The notes beneath the pieces are model-generated. The model was given only the letters and a program-made list of their open reading frames with translations, did no database searches and was not told the DNA's origin. Position numbers and translations under genes: made by a program. Positions 7,101 through 13,652 of a stretch of 14,156 nucleotides of DNA are shown here, one piece after another; the first letter of the stretch is position 1, and every line of letters begins with the position of its first letter. This DNA is from Alphaproteobacteria bacterium (lineage in GTDB: Bacteria > Pseudomonadota > Alphaproteobacteria > SP197), in assembly GCA_022822575.1 (NCBI GenBank), contig JAJEBJ010000034.1, positions 1 to 14,156 of the forward strand. Reading direction: 5' to 3'.

Positions 7101-7689
7101 CTTTGACCGGGAAGGACGGTTGCCGCAGCCTGTCGCCGGCGTCGACGAAGCCGGCCGCGGGAGTTGGGCCGGGCCGGTAATCGCGGCGGCGGTGATCCTC
7201 GATCCGGGGAGAATTCCGGACGGCCTCGATGATTCAAAGAAGCTCTCGCCTGCGCGCCGGACGGATTTGATGGCGCGATTGATGGATGCGGCATTGACGG
7301 GTGTCGGCTCTGCGGATGTCGGAGACATCGATGGCCTCAACATCCTCGAAGCCACCATGCTCGCCATGGCGAGGGCCGTGGACGCACTGCCGGTGGCGCC
7401 GGCACACGCCCTGATCGACGGCAACCGGGTCCCGGCTCTGGCCTGCCCCGCAACAGCTGTCGTCAGGGGAGACGCCGCGTGCCTTTCCATCGCCGCGGCT
7501 TCCATCGTCGCCAAGGTGACGCGGGACCGGATCATGGCCGATCTCGCCAGCAAGTACCCGGACTACGGTTGGCAGCGCAATGCCGGATATGGAACGCGTG
7601 AGCACGCTCGTGCGCTTGAGCACCACGGGCCCACACCCCATCATCGCCGCTCGTTCTCTCCCGTCTCCCGCCTGGCGGCATCGACGTGA
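7084..7689 (+). CDS. rnhB: Ribonuclease HII
   Basis: A 201-residue cytoplasmic nuclease that cleaves RNA in RNA-DNA hybrids and removes single ribonucleotides from DNA. The four acidic active-site residues are visible: Asp21 and Glu22 (GVDEAGRG), Asp112 (ALIDGNR) and Asp148 (KVTRDRIM). The usual GRGPLAGP motif reads GRGSWAGP here, with two changes beside the active site. The C-terminus HHGPTPHHRRSF is typical. The ATG at 7084 has AAGAGGA just upstream and lies inside the antiporter gene; the frame is open further upstream, but that part is antiporter sequence. The 3' end overlaps the convergent mutY by 49 bp. Confidence 0.93.
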   Translation: MGPVPDFDREGRLPQPVAGVDEAGRGSWAGPVIAAAVILDPGRIPDGLDDSKKLSPARRTDLMARLMDAALTGVGSADVGDIDGLNILEATMLAMARAVDALPVAPAHALIDGNRVPALACPATAVVRGDAACLSIAAASIVAKVTRDRIMADLASKYPDYGWQRNAGYGTREHARALEHHGPTPHHRRSFSPVSRLAAST

Positions 7690-8708
7690 TCGATGATCTT
7701 CCAGGTCATGGCGGGCAGCGCCAGAACCGGGAATGCCTCCCGAGCGTGCCAGTTGTCACCGGAGGCCGGCACGGAACCCTGATGACGGGCAACGCGGAAG
7801 GTGACGGCAACGTGGGTGAAGGCGTGCTCCACCGACCCGGCAAGGAGCGACCAGTTGCCCGCCCGGGGTGCATGGACGAGCGCGTCCTCCAGGGTCCAGA
7901 CATCGTCGCGCCAGGGAGTAGACGGGACCTCAAGCATGTCTCCCAGGAGAGACTGTCCGCTGCGTCTGTTCAGCATCACCCGGCCATCGGCGCTCTCAAT
8001 CCAGAAGGCCATGGCCTGGCGCCGGGGGCGCCGCTTGCGGGGACTCCGGCGGGGCAGGCTGTCGACAAGACCAAGCTGTCGCGCCCTGCATTCCCCTTCG
8101 AGGGGACACGCGCCGCAGCGAGGTGCGCGGGGTGTGCACACCATGGCGCCGAGATCCATGAGGGCCTGGGCAAAGTCACCGGGCCGATGACGCGGCACCA
8201 TGTCCGAAACGGCTTCCGCCACGGTTCTCCGCAGGCGGTGAGCAGGTTCGTCAACCGCAAGGTAGCGGGCCATCACGCGTTCGACATTGCCATCGACCGC
8301 GGCTTCCGGCTGATCGAAGGCAATCGCCGCGATCGCCCCGGCGGTGTAGGCGCCTATGCCTGGCAGACCCTTCAGTTCCGCCACGGTCCCTGGAAACCGA
8401 CCCGCGTGGTCACGCACGATCGTGAGGGCACACTCGTGAAGCCGCGCGGCACGGGCGTAGTAGCCGAGACCCGCCCACAGGGCGAGAACATCGTCACGGT
8501 CCGCCGCGGCCAGCGCAGCGAGCGTCGGCCAACGTTCGAGGAATCGGCGATAGTAGGGAATGACCACCGGCACCGTGGTCTGTTGCAGCATGACCTCGGA
8601 AAGCCACACCCGATAGGGATCACCAGCGCCCCTGGCGCGCCAAGGCAGGTCCCTGCCATGGCGGTCGTACCACGCCAGCAGGCGGTCACCGGGGTTCAAC
8701 GCGTGCAT
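7641..8708 (-). CDS. mutY: A/G-specific adenine DNA glycosylase MutY
   Basis: A 355-residue base-excision repair enzyme that removes adenine opposite 8-oxoguanine. Seen: catalytic Glu38 in SEVMLQQT, helix-hairpin-helix LKGLPGIGAYTAG (112-124), catalytic Asp139 in AVDGNVERVMAR, and a [4Fe-4S] loop of Cys191, Cys198, Cys201 and Cys207 (C-x6-C-x2-C-x5-C). A NUDIX-like C-terminal domain that recognises 8-oxoguanine follows from about residue 225. Length is normal. The ATG at 8708 is preceded by GGGGG with almost no spacing, so ribosome binding looks atypical, but an in-frame TGA lies a few codons upstream. It diverges from the DUF721 gene 28 bp away, a pairing I associate with alphaproteobacteria. 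Confidence 0.95.
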   Translation of the reverse strand: MHALNPGDRLLAWYDRHGRDLPWRARGAGDPYRVWLSEVMLQQTTVPVVIPYYRRFLERWPTLAALAAADRDDVLALWAGLGYYARAARLHECALTIVRDHAGRFPGTVAELKGLPGIGAYTAGAIAAIAFDQPEAAVDGNVERVMARYLAVDEPAHRLRRTVAEAVSDMVPRHRPGDFAQALMDLGAMVCTPRAPRCGACPLEGECRARQLGLVDSLPRRSPRKRRPRRQAMAFWIESADGRVMLNRRSGQSLLGDMLEVPSTPWRDDVWTLEDALVHAPRAGNWSLLAGSVEHAFTHVAVTFRVARHQGSVPASGDNWHAREAFPVLALPAMTWKIIDHVDAARRETGENERR

Positions 8709-8736
8709 CCCCCATTGTCCACACGGTCATCACGGC

Positions 8737-9261
8737 ATGCCTGACAGCAAGAACCGGGCGCGCAGCGCACAAGGACGGTTCGTCCATCTGGGAAGGATCC
8801 TGCCGCAGGCCGCGGGGCGTGCGTTCCGGCGCAAGGGATTTGCCCGCGCCCGCGTCTTCACGGACTGGGCCGACATCGTCGATCACGACACCGCCGAGAA
8901 CAGCCGTCCGGCAAGGATTTCCGGCAGCACCCTCACCGTCATCGTCACACCGTCCCACGCCCCCACGATGCAGGTCCAGGAGCCGGTCATTCTGGATCGC
9001 ATCAACACGTATCTCGGCACCGGAAACGATCCCGTCATCGACCGAATCAGGCTGAAGCAGGGCTACATCGATTCTCCCCGACCGGTCCGGCAGCGACGAG
9101 AGCAGCGGACACTGGATGCCGCGGAGACGGCCCATCTCGAACGTCTTGTCGCACCCGTGCGGGATCCTGCGCTGAGAAAGGCCCTTCTCGATCTGGGACG
9201 CGCCGTCATCGCATCGGACAACGTTCGAACACGGGGAGGTGGTAGCGGAGGAGGGACTTGA
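8737..9261 (+). CDS. DUF721 protein, DciA-like helicase-loading factor
   Basis: A 174-residue protein. The segment LPQAAGRAFRRKGFARARVFTDWADIVDHD, written here as residues about 22-50, carries the DUF721 pattern (small basic domain, then TDWxxIV), followed by a beta-rich part (GSTLTVIVTP) and an ILDRINTYLG helix. DUF721 includes DciA, which supports loading of the DnaB replicative helicase in bacteria lacking DnaC/DnaI; whether this copy does so is inferred. The C-terminal tail RTRGGGSGGGT is low-complexity because its last codons lie in the antisense of the tRNA-Met gene. No clear Shine-Dalgarno precedes the ATG. Neighbour mutY supports the call. Confidence 0.8.
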   Translation: MPDSKNRARSAQGRFVHLGRILPQAAGRAFRRKGFARARVFTDWADIVDHDTAENSRPARISGSTLTVIVTPSHAPTMQVQEPVILDRINTYLGTGNDPVIDRIRLKQGYIDSPRPVRQRREQRTLDAAETAHLERLVAPVRDPALRKALLDLGRAVIASDNVRTRGGGSGGGT

Positions 9262-9315
9262 ACCCCCGACCCAGGGATTATGATTCCCCTGCTCTACCAA
9301 CTGAGCTACTCCGCC
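9240..9315 (-). tRNA. tRNA-Met (CAT), elongator type
   Basis: A 76-nt cloverleaf including an encoded CCA. Acceptor stem GGCGGAG/CTCCGCT (first pair G-U), D arm GCTC-AGTTGGTA-GAGC, anticodon stem GGGGA/TCCCT with loop ATCATAA (anticodon CAT at the centre), T arm GGGGG-TTCAAGT-CCCTC, discriminator A and CCA. The G-U end pair and the overall sequence resemble alphaproteobacterial elongator tRNA-Met; initiator features (GGG/CCC next to the anticodon loop, mismatched 1-72) are lacking. An isoleucine tRNA with CAT later modified to lysidine cannot be fully excluded. The 3' end overlaps the antisense end of the DUF721 gene by 22 bp. Confidence 0.95.
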
Positions 9316-9330
9316 CGAGAAGGCCCGGTG

Positions 9331-9359
9331 CATATACGGTCGGCATCCGGCAAAGTCAA
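9331..9359 (-). promoter_or_regulatory. Promoter of tRNA-Met
   Basis: TTGACT (9354-9359) and TATATG (9331-9336) on the minus strand with a 17-bp spacer, close to the sigma-70 consensus. Transcription would begin about 9325, roughly ten bases before the mature 5' end. The -35 box contains the TGA stop codon (9356-9358) of the P450 gene, so the two genes are packed without a gap. Confidence 0.75.
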
Positions 9360-10579
9360 GGCGCTCGCAATTCCGCGCGCCGCGGCGTGAACCGGCAAGG
9401 CAACCGCTGCATGCCGTTGATGAACAGGCCGTGATGAGCGCGCGCGCCATCGAGATCGATCTTGAGATCGGGCAAGGTCTCGAAGAGAACCCTGAAGAGG
9501 TGGTGCATTTCGCGACGGGCAAGGTGGATGCCGAGACAGTGGTGCGGACCGCCACCGCCAAAGCCGACGTGATCGTTGGGAGAGCGGCGGATGTCGAAGC
9601 GCTCCGGATGCGCGAAAACGGTCTCGTCCCGGTTGGCCGATATGTACCAGAGAACGACCTGTTCACCGGCGGCGATCGACTGGCCGCCGATGACGACGTC
9701 GCGCTCGACCCGGCGACCGAAGTGAACGACCGGACTGGCATAGCGCACGATCTCCTCGATCGCCGTTCCCGCCAGTTCCTCGTAGTGTTCGCGCCAGTCG
9801 CGCCACTGTGCCGGATGAGTGGCGAGAAAGTGCATGCCCTGGGCCAGTGAACTCGACGTGGTTTCAATGCCCGCGGTGATGAGAAGCTGGAAGTAGATGC
9901 CGATGTCGCGATCGGTGAGCCTGGCGCCATCGACCTCGGCGGCGACCAGGCGGCTCATGAGATCGTCACCGGGCTCCCGGCGACGCTTCCGGGCAAGATC
10001 CTCACCGTAGAGATTGAGGGCACGGAAGGCCTTCAGCGCCTCCGCGGCTTCCGCGGGATCGAGCGCCGTCAAGGTGAGCCGTGCGAGTTCATCGCGTTCG
10101 TGACCGTCGGGAACCGACAGCATGTCGCAGATCACCGTCAGGGGCATGCGGTTGGCGATATCCACGGCGAAATCGCAGCAACCACGCTCGCTGACGGCGC
10201 CAATCACCGTGTGGGCCGCGGCGTCCAGATCCTGCTCCATCTCCTCCAGGAACCGCGGCGTGAACACCCTCGCCAGAATGCGCCTGAGCGCCGGATGGAT
10301 CGGCGCATCGCGATTCAGCATGCCGCCGATCTCGTAGGCCAGTTCCGGGCCCTCCGCCACCATTCCGGTGCCATGCTGCGACCGGAAGAGCGACGCTCGG
10401 CGTGAGACGTCGCGGCACTCGGCATGGCGCGTGAGTGACCAGAAGGTGGCGCTGCCATCCGGCATGGTCTGACGGGCGACCGGCCGTTCGAGGCGGAACC
10501 GGGCGAACACCGCCATCCTGTCCTTTCGCCTCCAGAATGCGGGGTCCGCAAGGCGGATCGTGTCGAGGTCTTCCGTCAT
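9356..10579 (-). CDS. Cytochrome P450
   Basis: A 407-residue soluble bacterial P450 monooxygenase, without membrane anchor. Seen: I-helix oxygen-binding motif ITAGIETTSSS (234-244), K-helix EEIVRY with Glu276/Arg279, PERF meander (HPERFD), and the haem loop GFGGGGPHHCLG with the axial Cys348. The haem loop has one more residue between Phe and Cys than the common FxxGxxxC; I recall similar FGGGGPHxC loops in the CYP124/125/142 group of sterol and lipid hydroxylases, but I cannot assign a family. Start: ATG at 10579 fits P450 N-termini; an in-frame GTG at 10624 lies in relic sequence (see the pseudogene) and its GGGAGGG is 13 nt away. Redox partners are not in the window. Substrate is unknown. 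Confidence 0.93.
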   Translation of the reverse strand: MTEDLDTIRLADPAFWRRKDRMAVFARFRLERPVARQTMPDGSATFWSLTRHAECRDVSRRASLFRSQHGTGMVAEGPELAYEIGGMLNRDAPIHPALRRILARVFTPRFLEEMEQDLDAAAHTVIGAVSERGCCDFAVDIANRMPLTVICDMLSVPDGHERDELARLTLTALDPAEAAEALKAFRALNLYGEDLARKRRREPGDDLMSRLVAAEVDGARLTDRDIGIYFQLLITAGIETTSSSLAQGMHFLATHPAQWRDWREHYEELAGTAIEEIVRYASPVVHFGRRVERDVVIGGQSIAAGEQVVLWYISANRDETVFAHPERFDIRRSPNDHVGFGGGGPHHCLGIHLARREMHHLFRVLFETLPDLKIDLDGARAHHGLFINGMQRLPCRFTPRRAELRAP

Positions 10580-10629
10580 GACCGCCGATGATGACCCCGT
10601 TGTTTCGAAGCTGGCAAGGACCACCTCTG

Positions 10630-10765
10630 TCGATTTTCCCTCCCATTGCCTAGAGGCGCCTTATGCACCGGACGACATCAGTTGGAGTGCCGATCATGAC
10701 GGGCGGTGTCGGCGAGAAGACCCTCGACGTGATCCCGGTGGTCAAAGGCTTGATGGCAATATCAG
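10630..10765 (-). pseudogene. Decayed 3' end of a luciferase-like monooxygenase (LLM) gene
   Basis: The minus strand reads AFDHRDHVEGLLADT in one frame, matching IDHRDDFDYLLTET of the intact LLM gene at 12478-13536, then shifts by a 2-nt deletion to PPVMIGTPTDVVRCIRRL, matching PSIVIGTPDDFVRRIERL. The next codon, GAG in the intact gene, is TAG here, followed by AMG as in EAMG and then a gapped KID. So it has a frameshift and a nonsense codon and lacks its 5' half. Identity is too low for a recent copy; it is the relic of a divergent paralogue. The left boundary lies just upstream of the P450 gene; the right boundary is approximate. Confidence 0.75.
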
Positions 10766-11044
10766 GCAACCGCCGCCGCCTGAAGGCGCGCCGAGTTGAG
10801 TCAACCACCGCCAGAAAAGCGGACGATGGCGACAACTGACGATCTGCTGACGAACCGAGTCGTCAAGAGCGACGGCGATGGAGGGCCGCGTCGCAAGCAG
10901 CCTGACCCTGGCCTTGAACGCCGCGCCTCCATCAACACCCTGTGTAAGCAGGCGTTCAGCATCGCCGGGCGGTGGCGCTGGATTACAGCGTCGTCGCCAA
11001 CGTTCAACAACCCCGAACGCCTGTCCGCACGCAACCGCGGAGCG
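10766..11044. other. Gene-free stretch between the LLM relic and the PotD-like gene
   Basis: About 280 bp with no gene I recognise. Short open frames exist on both strands but none has a ribosome-binding site or a family motif. It may be the rest of the decayed LLM locus or another eroded gene; no transposase or terminal repeats are visible. Confidence 0.5.
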
Positions 11045-12166
11045 CTAGAACCCCGCGCGAATCTCGTCGAAGAGAGCGATGTGGCGCTGCTTCAGGTCAA
11101 CCGGCACGAACTGGTAGGTATGTGACCCGGCCAGCGACTCCTCAGGTGTTTCGAGGCCGTTGCGAACCAAGGTCCCCGGGTCGACGAGATCGTAGCTGTT
11201 CCTGTTGGCCGCACCCAGGGCATAGGCATCAATCATGAAGGCACCCGCTTCCGGTGAACTGTTGGCGTTGATGAAGTCGTACACCAGTTCATCATCCGTG
11301 CCCTGGCGGTTGGCGCGCGAGAGGCCGCAGACATACGAGATGAGGCCTTCCCTGGGCTGGGCCCACTTGAACGCAATGCCCGATTCGATGAGCTGCGGAA
11401 TGGCGGCCGACCACGCGTAGGAGAGCACGACCTCGCCGGACGTGATGCCCTGAAGCGCTGTCGTCTGCTCGTTCCAGTAGAATCGCACGAGATCGCGCTG
11501 CTTGCGCATCAGGTCTTCTACTTTCTTGAGGTCGTCACCGTCAGGCGTGTAGGGATTGTCAGTGATGCCGGCAGCAAGCGCGGCGACCGGCACCACGGCA
11601 TCGGTGGAATCCCAGATGGCCATGCGACCGGCATAGGTCTCGTCGAAGAACAGCCCCCAGGACTCGGTCTCCGGAGTGATGTCGGTCAGGTCCGTGCGGT
11701 ACACGAAGGATGTGAAGCCGTAGTAGGTGGGCGTGTAGTAGCGCTCGCCCTTGTCGAAGGCCGCCGCCGGGCTGCGGATCGATTCGAAGGTGTCTTCGAG
11801 ATAGATCAGACGCGATTCGTCGAGTGGCTGCAGACCCACGCGCATCCAGTTGGGCATGACGTCGATGCAGGGGCATACGACATCGGCTTCGAAGCCGGCA
11901 CGCAGCTTCTCGATGGCCTCGTACTCGTCGCCGTAGAAGGAGGTGGAGGGCTCACCCCACTTTTCGGCAAAGGCCGGGAACAGTTCCGGCGCCTCGAAGC
12001 CTCCCCACGTGAAGTACAACAGGTCTTCGCCGGATTGCGCCGCGGCGGGGCGCGCGACCACCGGGAATGCCAGGGGCACGACGCCGGCAAGGGCGGCGAT
12101 CTCTCCGATCTCGCGGCGGGTCGCCTTGCCCTGCGCGATGCGGTCGATGGTGCGAACGAGTTTCAT
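11045..12166 (-). CDS. PotD-like extracellular solute-binding protein
   Basis: A 373-residue periplasmic binding protein of the spermidine/putrescine (PotD/SBP_bac_8-like) class. The start ATG at 12166 has GGGAGGAA 4-6 nt upstream; an earlier in-frame ATG at 12205 is rejected. The N-terminus carries TRREIG (Arg17-Arg18) followed by a hydrophobic stretch IAALAGVVPLAFPVV and AAAQ, so it may be exported by the Tat pathway. Mature features: LLYFTWGGFEAPELFPAFAEKWG, FYGDEYEAIEKL, YYTPTYYGFTSFVYRTD, GRMAIWDSTDAVV and GEVVLSYAWSA, matching PotD-type lobes. No permease or ATPase is adjacent, so it must use a transporter encoded elsewhere. Its ligand is not necessarily a polyamine; neighbours suggest a compound oxidised by LLM or P450 enzymes. 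Confidence 0.88.
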   Translation of the reverse strand: MKLVRTIDRIAQGKATRREIGEIAALAGVVPLAFPVVARPAAAQSGEDLLYFTWGGFEAPELFPAFAEKWGEPSTSFYGDEYEAIEKLRAGFEADVVCPCIDVMPNWMRVGLQPLDESRLIYLEDTFESIRSPAAAFDKGERYYTPTYYGFTSFVYRTDLTDITPETESWGLFFDETYAGRMAIWDSTDAVVPVAALAAGITDNPYTPDGDDLKKVEDLMRKQRDLVRFYWNEQTTALQGITSGEVVLSYAWSAAIPQLIESGIAFKWAQPREGLISYVCGLSRANRQGTDDELVYDFINANSSPEAGAFMIDAYALGAANRNSYDLVDPGTLVRNGLETPEESLAGSHTYQFVPVDLKQRHIALFDEIRAGF

Positions 12167-12477
12167 GCATTCCTCCCGGGCTTGTGTTGACCGATCTGTC
12201 CACACGGGTCAGATGGCATTGGTCACCATGGTGCCGTGCATTCGGGTGGGGTTTCAAGCAGCGCGTAGCCGGCTGGACCTCGAACGGCAGGGTCCCGGCG
12301 GCGCAATGTGATCGGAAAGTGCCGCAACGGAACACGGCGGAATGGCCCTCAGGGAAAGCCGATTGAGCCGCCGAGACGGCATGCGGCACTCCACGGTCCT
12401 TCTATCAGAATGACAGGAAGAGAGCCCATTCAGTCCCCACCCGTCATTAGGAGACGAGCGCCTGACCCCGGTGAACG
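12167..12477. other. Long leader/intergenic region upstream of the PotD-like gene
   Basis: 311 bp without a gene. It holds the nested inverted repeat at 12318-12390 and a 10-bp palindrome CACCATGGTG at 12224-12233. No convincing promoter hexamers for the PotD-like gene were found, so it may be read from the LLM promoter upstream or from a non-sigma-70 site. Confidence 0.6.
12318..12390. repeat. Nested inverted repeat / structured RNA candidate
   Basis: Outer arms AGTGCCGCA (12318-12326) and TGCGGCACT (12382-12390) are perfect 9-bp complements. Inside, after symmetric 8-nt internal loops, CGGCGG (12335-12340) pairs with CCGCCG (12368-12373). Innermost AATGGC (12341-12346) can pair with GCC-g-ATT (12358-12364, one bulge) over an 11-nt loop. 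The whole makes one long imperfect hairpin on either strand. No T-run follows on the transcript strand, so a simple terminator is unlikely; a leader RNA, processing hairpin or protein site is possible. Confidence 0.55.
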
Positions 12478-13536
12478 CTAATGCGAGACGCGCGGGATGA
12501 CCTCTTCGCCGATCAGGCGGAAACTCCGCATGATGTCCTCGTGAGCGACGCCGTCGATTCTCATGAGGATTTCGTCGACCCCCATGGCCTCGAGCCGCTC
12601 GATGCGCCGGACGAAGTCATCCGGCGTGCCGATCACGATCGACGGCGTCTCGGTGAGGAGATAGTCGAAGTCGTCCCGGTGGTCGATGAGGAGCTTCAGC
12701 TTGTCGTCGAGGTACTCGTAGGACTGCTGCTTGCCGAGAGGCACGTAGATGTCGACGAGGAACTGGTAGTAGCCCATGGCGACGTCATGGGCGATACGGC
12801 AGGCTTCCTCGCGTGTCTCGGCGCAAAACGCCGTCGCGACGTAGAGACCCATGTGCTCCGTTCGCCGCGGCGCCATGGAAGTCCCTTTCGCCAGACCGGC
12901 GCGATATCCGTCGATGCAGTCCTGCAGGTAGGAGAATCCGAAGTAGCTCTCGAAGCACAGGGCACCGATGCCGCGCTCGCCGGCCGCCACGTGGGACTGG
13001 ACACTGGAGGCCGCCACCGACAATGGGGGGTGGGGTTTCTGCACCGGCTTGGGCACGATTTCCCGCGGCGGTATCTTCCACACCGGACCATCGTGTTCCA
13101 GCATGTCGTCACAGAACGCCTTGACAATGACCTCGATGGAATCCGCCCACTGCTGGCGCGTGGTGGCGGGGTCGACGCCGAAAGCCTCAAGGGTATGGAC
13201 ATTGTTCGACCGAGCCGTCGCCAGTTCCGCCCGTCCCTTCGAAACGATGTCCAGAGTCGCCAGTCTTTCGGCCACCAGGATCGGGTGATTCCACGCCAGC
13301 AGCACCGCGCACATGACACGCAGCTTGATGTTCTCCGTGTGCTGGGCCACGGCGGCATAGAGAACCTCGGGCGCCGCCACGGCAAATCGCGGCGGAGAGA
13401 AATGCTGTTCCGATGTTCCCCAGCAGGAAAATCCGAGCCTGTCGGCGAGTGCCGCCTCCTCGATCATCTCCCAATAGCGCTGGGCGACGTCGACACCCTC
13501 CATCAATTCCGCTTCCTGCAAGAGGCCGACCAGCAT
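12478..13536 (-). CDS. LLM-class flavin-dependent monooxygenase (bacterial luciferase-like)
   Basis: A 352-residue TIM-barrel flavoenzyme of the luciferase/alkanesulfonate monooxygenase superfamily, which uses reduced flavin and oxygen. Seen: MLVGLLQEAE at the start strand, GFSCWGTSEQHF (about 35-46), WNHPILVAERLATLDIVSKGRAEL (family block LAxRxATLDxxSxGR), ARSNNVHTLEAFGVDP, KPHPPLSVAASS, and the C-terminal IGTPDDFVRRIERLEAMGVDEI. Start: ATG at 13536 is preferred because GAGG lies 6 nt upstream; ATG at 13548 and 13602 are in frame but lack a site. It is the first gene of the minus-strand block leading to the PotD-like protein. Substrate is unknown. A reductase partner is not nearby. Confidence 0.9.
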   Translation of the reverse strand: MLVGLLQEAELMEGVDVAQRYWEMIEEAALADRLGFSCWGTSEQHFSPPRFAVAAPEVLYAAVAQHTENIKLRVMCAVLLAWNHPILVAERLATLDIVSKGRAELATARSNNVHTLEAFGVDPATTRQQWADSIEVIVKAFCDDMLEHDGPVWKIPPREIVPKPVQKPHPPLSVAASSVQSHVAAGERGIGALCFESYFGFSYLQDCIDGYRAGLAKGTSMAPRRTEHMGLYVATAFCAETREEACRIAHDVAMGYYQFLVDIYVPLGKQQSYEYLDDKLKLLIDHRDDFDYLLTETPSIVIGTPDDFVRRIERLEAMGVDEILMRIDGVAHEDIMRSFRLIGEEVIPRVSH

Positions 13537-13572
13537 GGATTTCCTCATTTCACAAAATATTCCGGAAGCACT

Positions 13573-13602
13573 ACCGTAATTCGCTAAAATATCTTGCGTC
13601 AA
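13573..13602 (-). promoter_or_regulatory. Candidate promoter of the LLM gene
   Basis: TTGACG (13597-13602) and TACGGT (13573-13578) on the minus strand with an 18-bp spacer, in an AT-rich gap of about 116 bp between divergent genes. The -35 is good, the -10 weak. The motif AAAATAT also occurs twice in the gap (13554 and 13586), 32 bp apart, on one helix face. Confidence 0.35.
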
Positions 13603-13652
13603 TGTCTATTTTCGTCATACGGTCCTCTCTCCATACCGACAGGGCAACGACG

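Noticed and set aside
6183..7553. 456-codon open frame antisense to the antiporter and rnhB
   Set aside because: Low-complexity His/Gln/Glu/Arg-rich translation with no motif; it is a shadow of two well-supported genes in GC-rich DNA.
8686..9930. 414-codon minus-strand frame across DUF721, tRNA-Met and P450
   Set aside because: It crosses a tRNA and two genes with strong family evidence and has no protein-like features.
12224..12233. Palindrome CACCATGGTG upstream of the PotD-like gene as an operator
   Set aside because: Ten bases is within chance for this composition and no promoter could be placed beside it.
12481..13587. Long plus-strand frame antisense to the LLM gene
   Set aside because: Mirror of LLM codon structure; composition is not protein-like and there is no ribosome-binding site.
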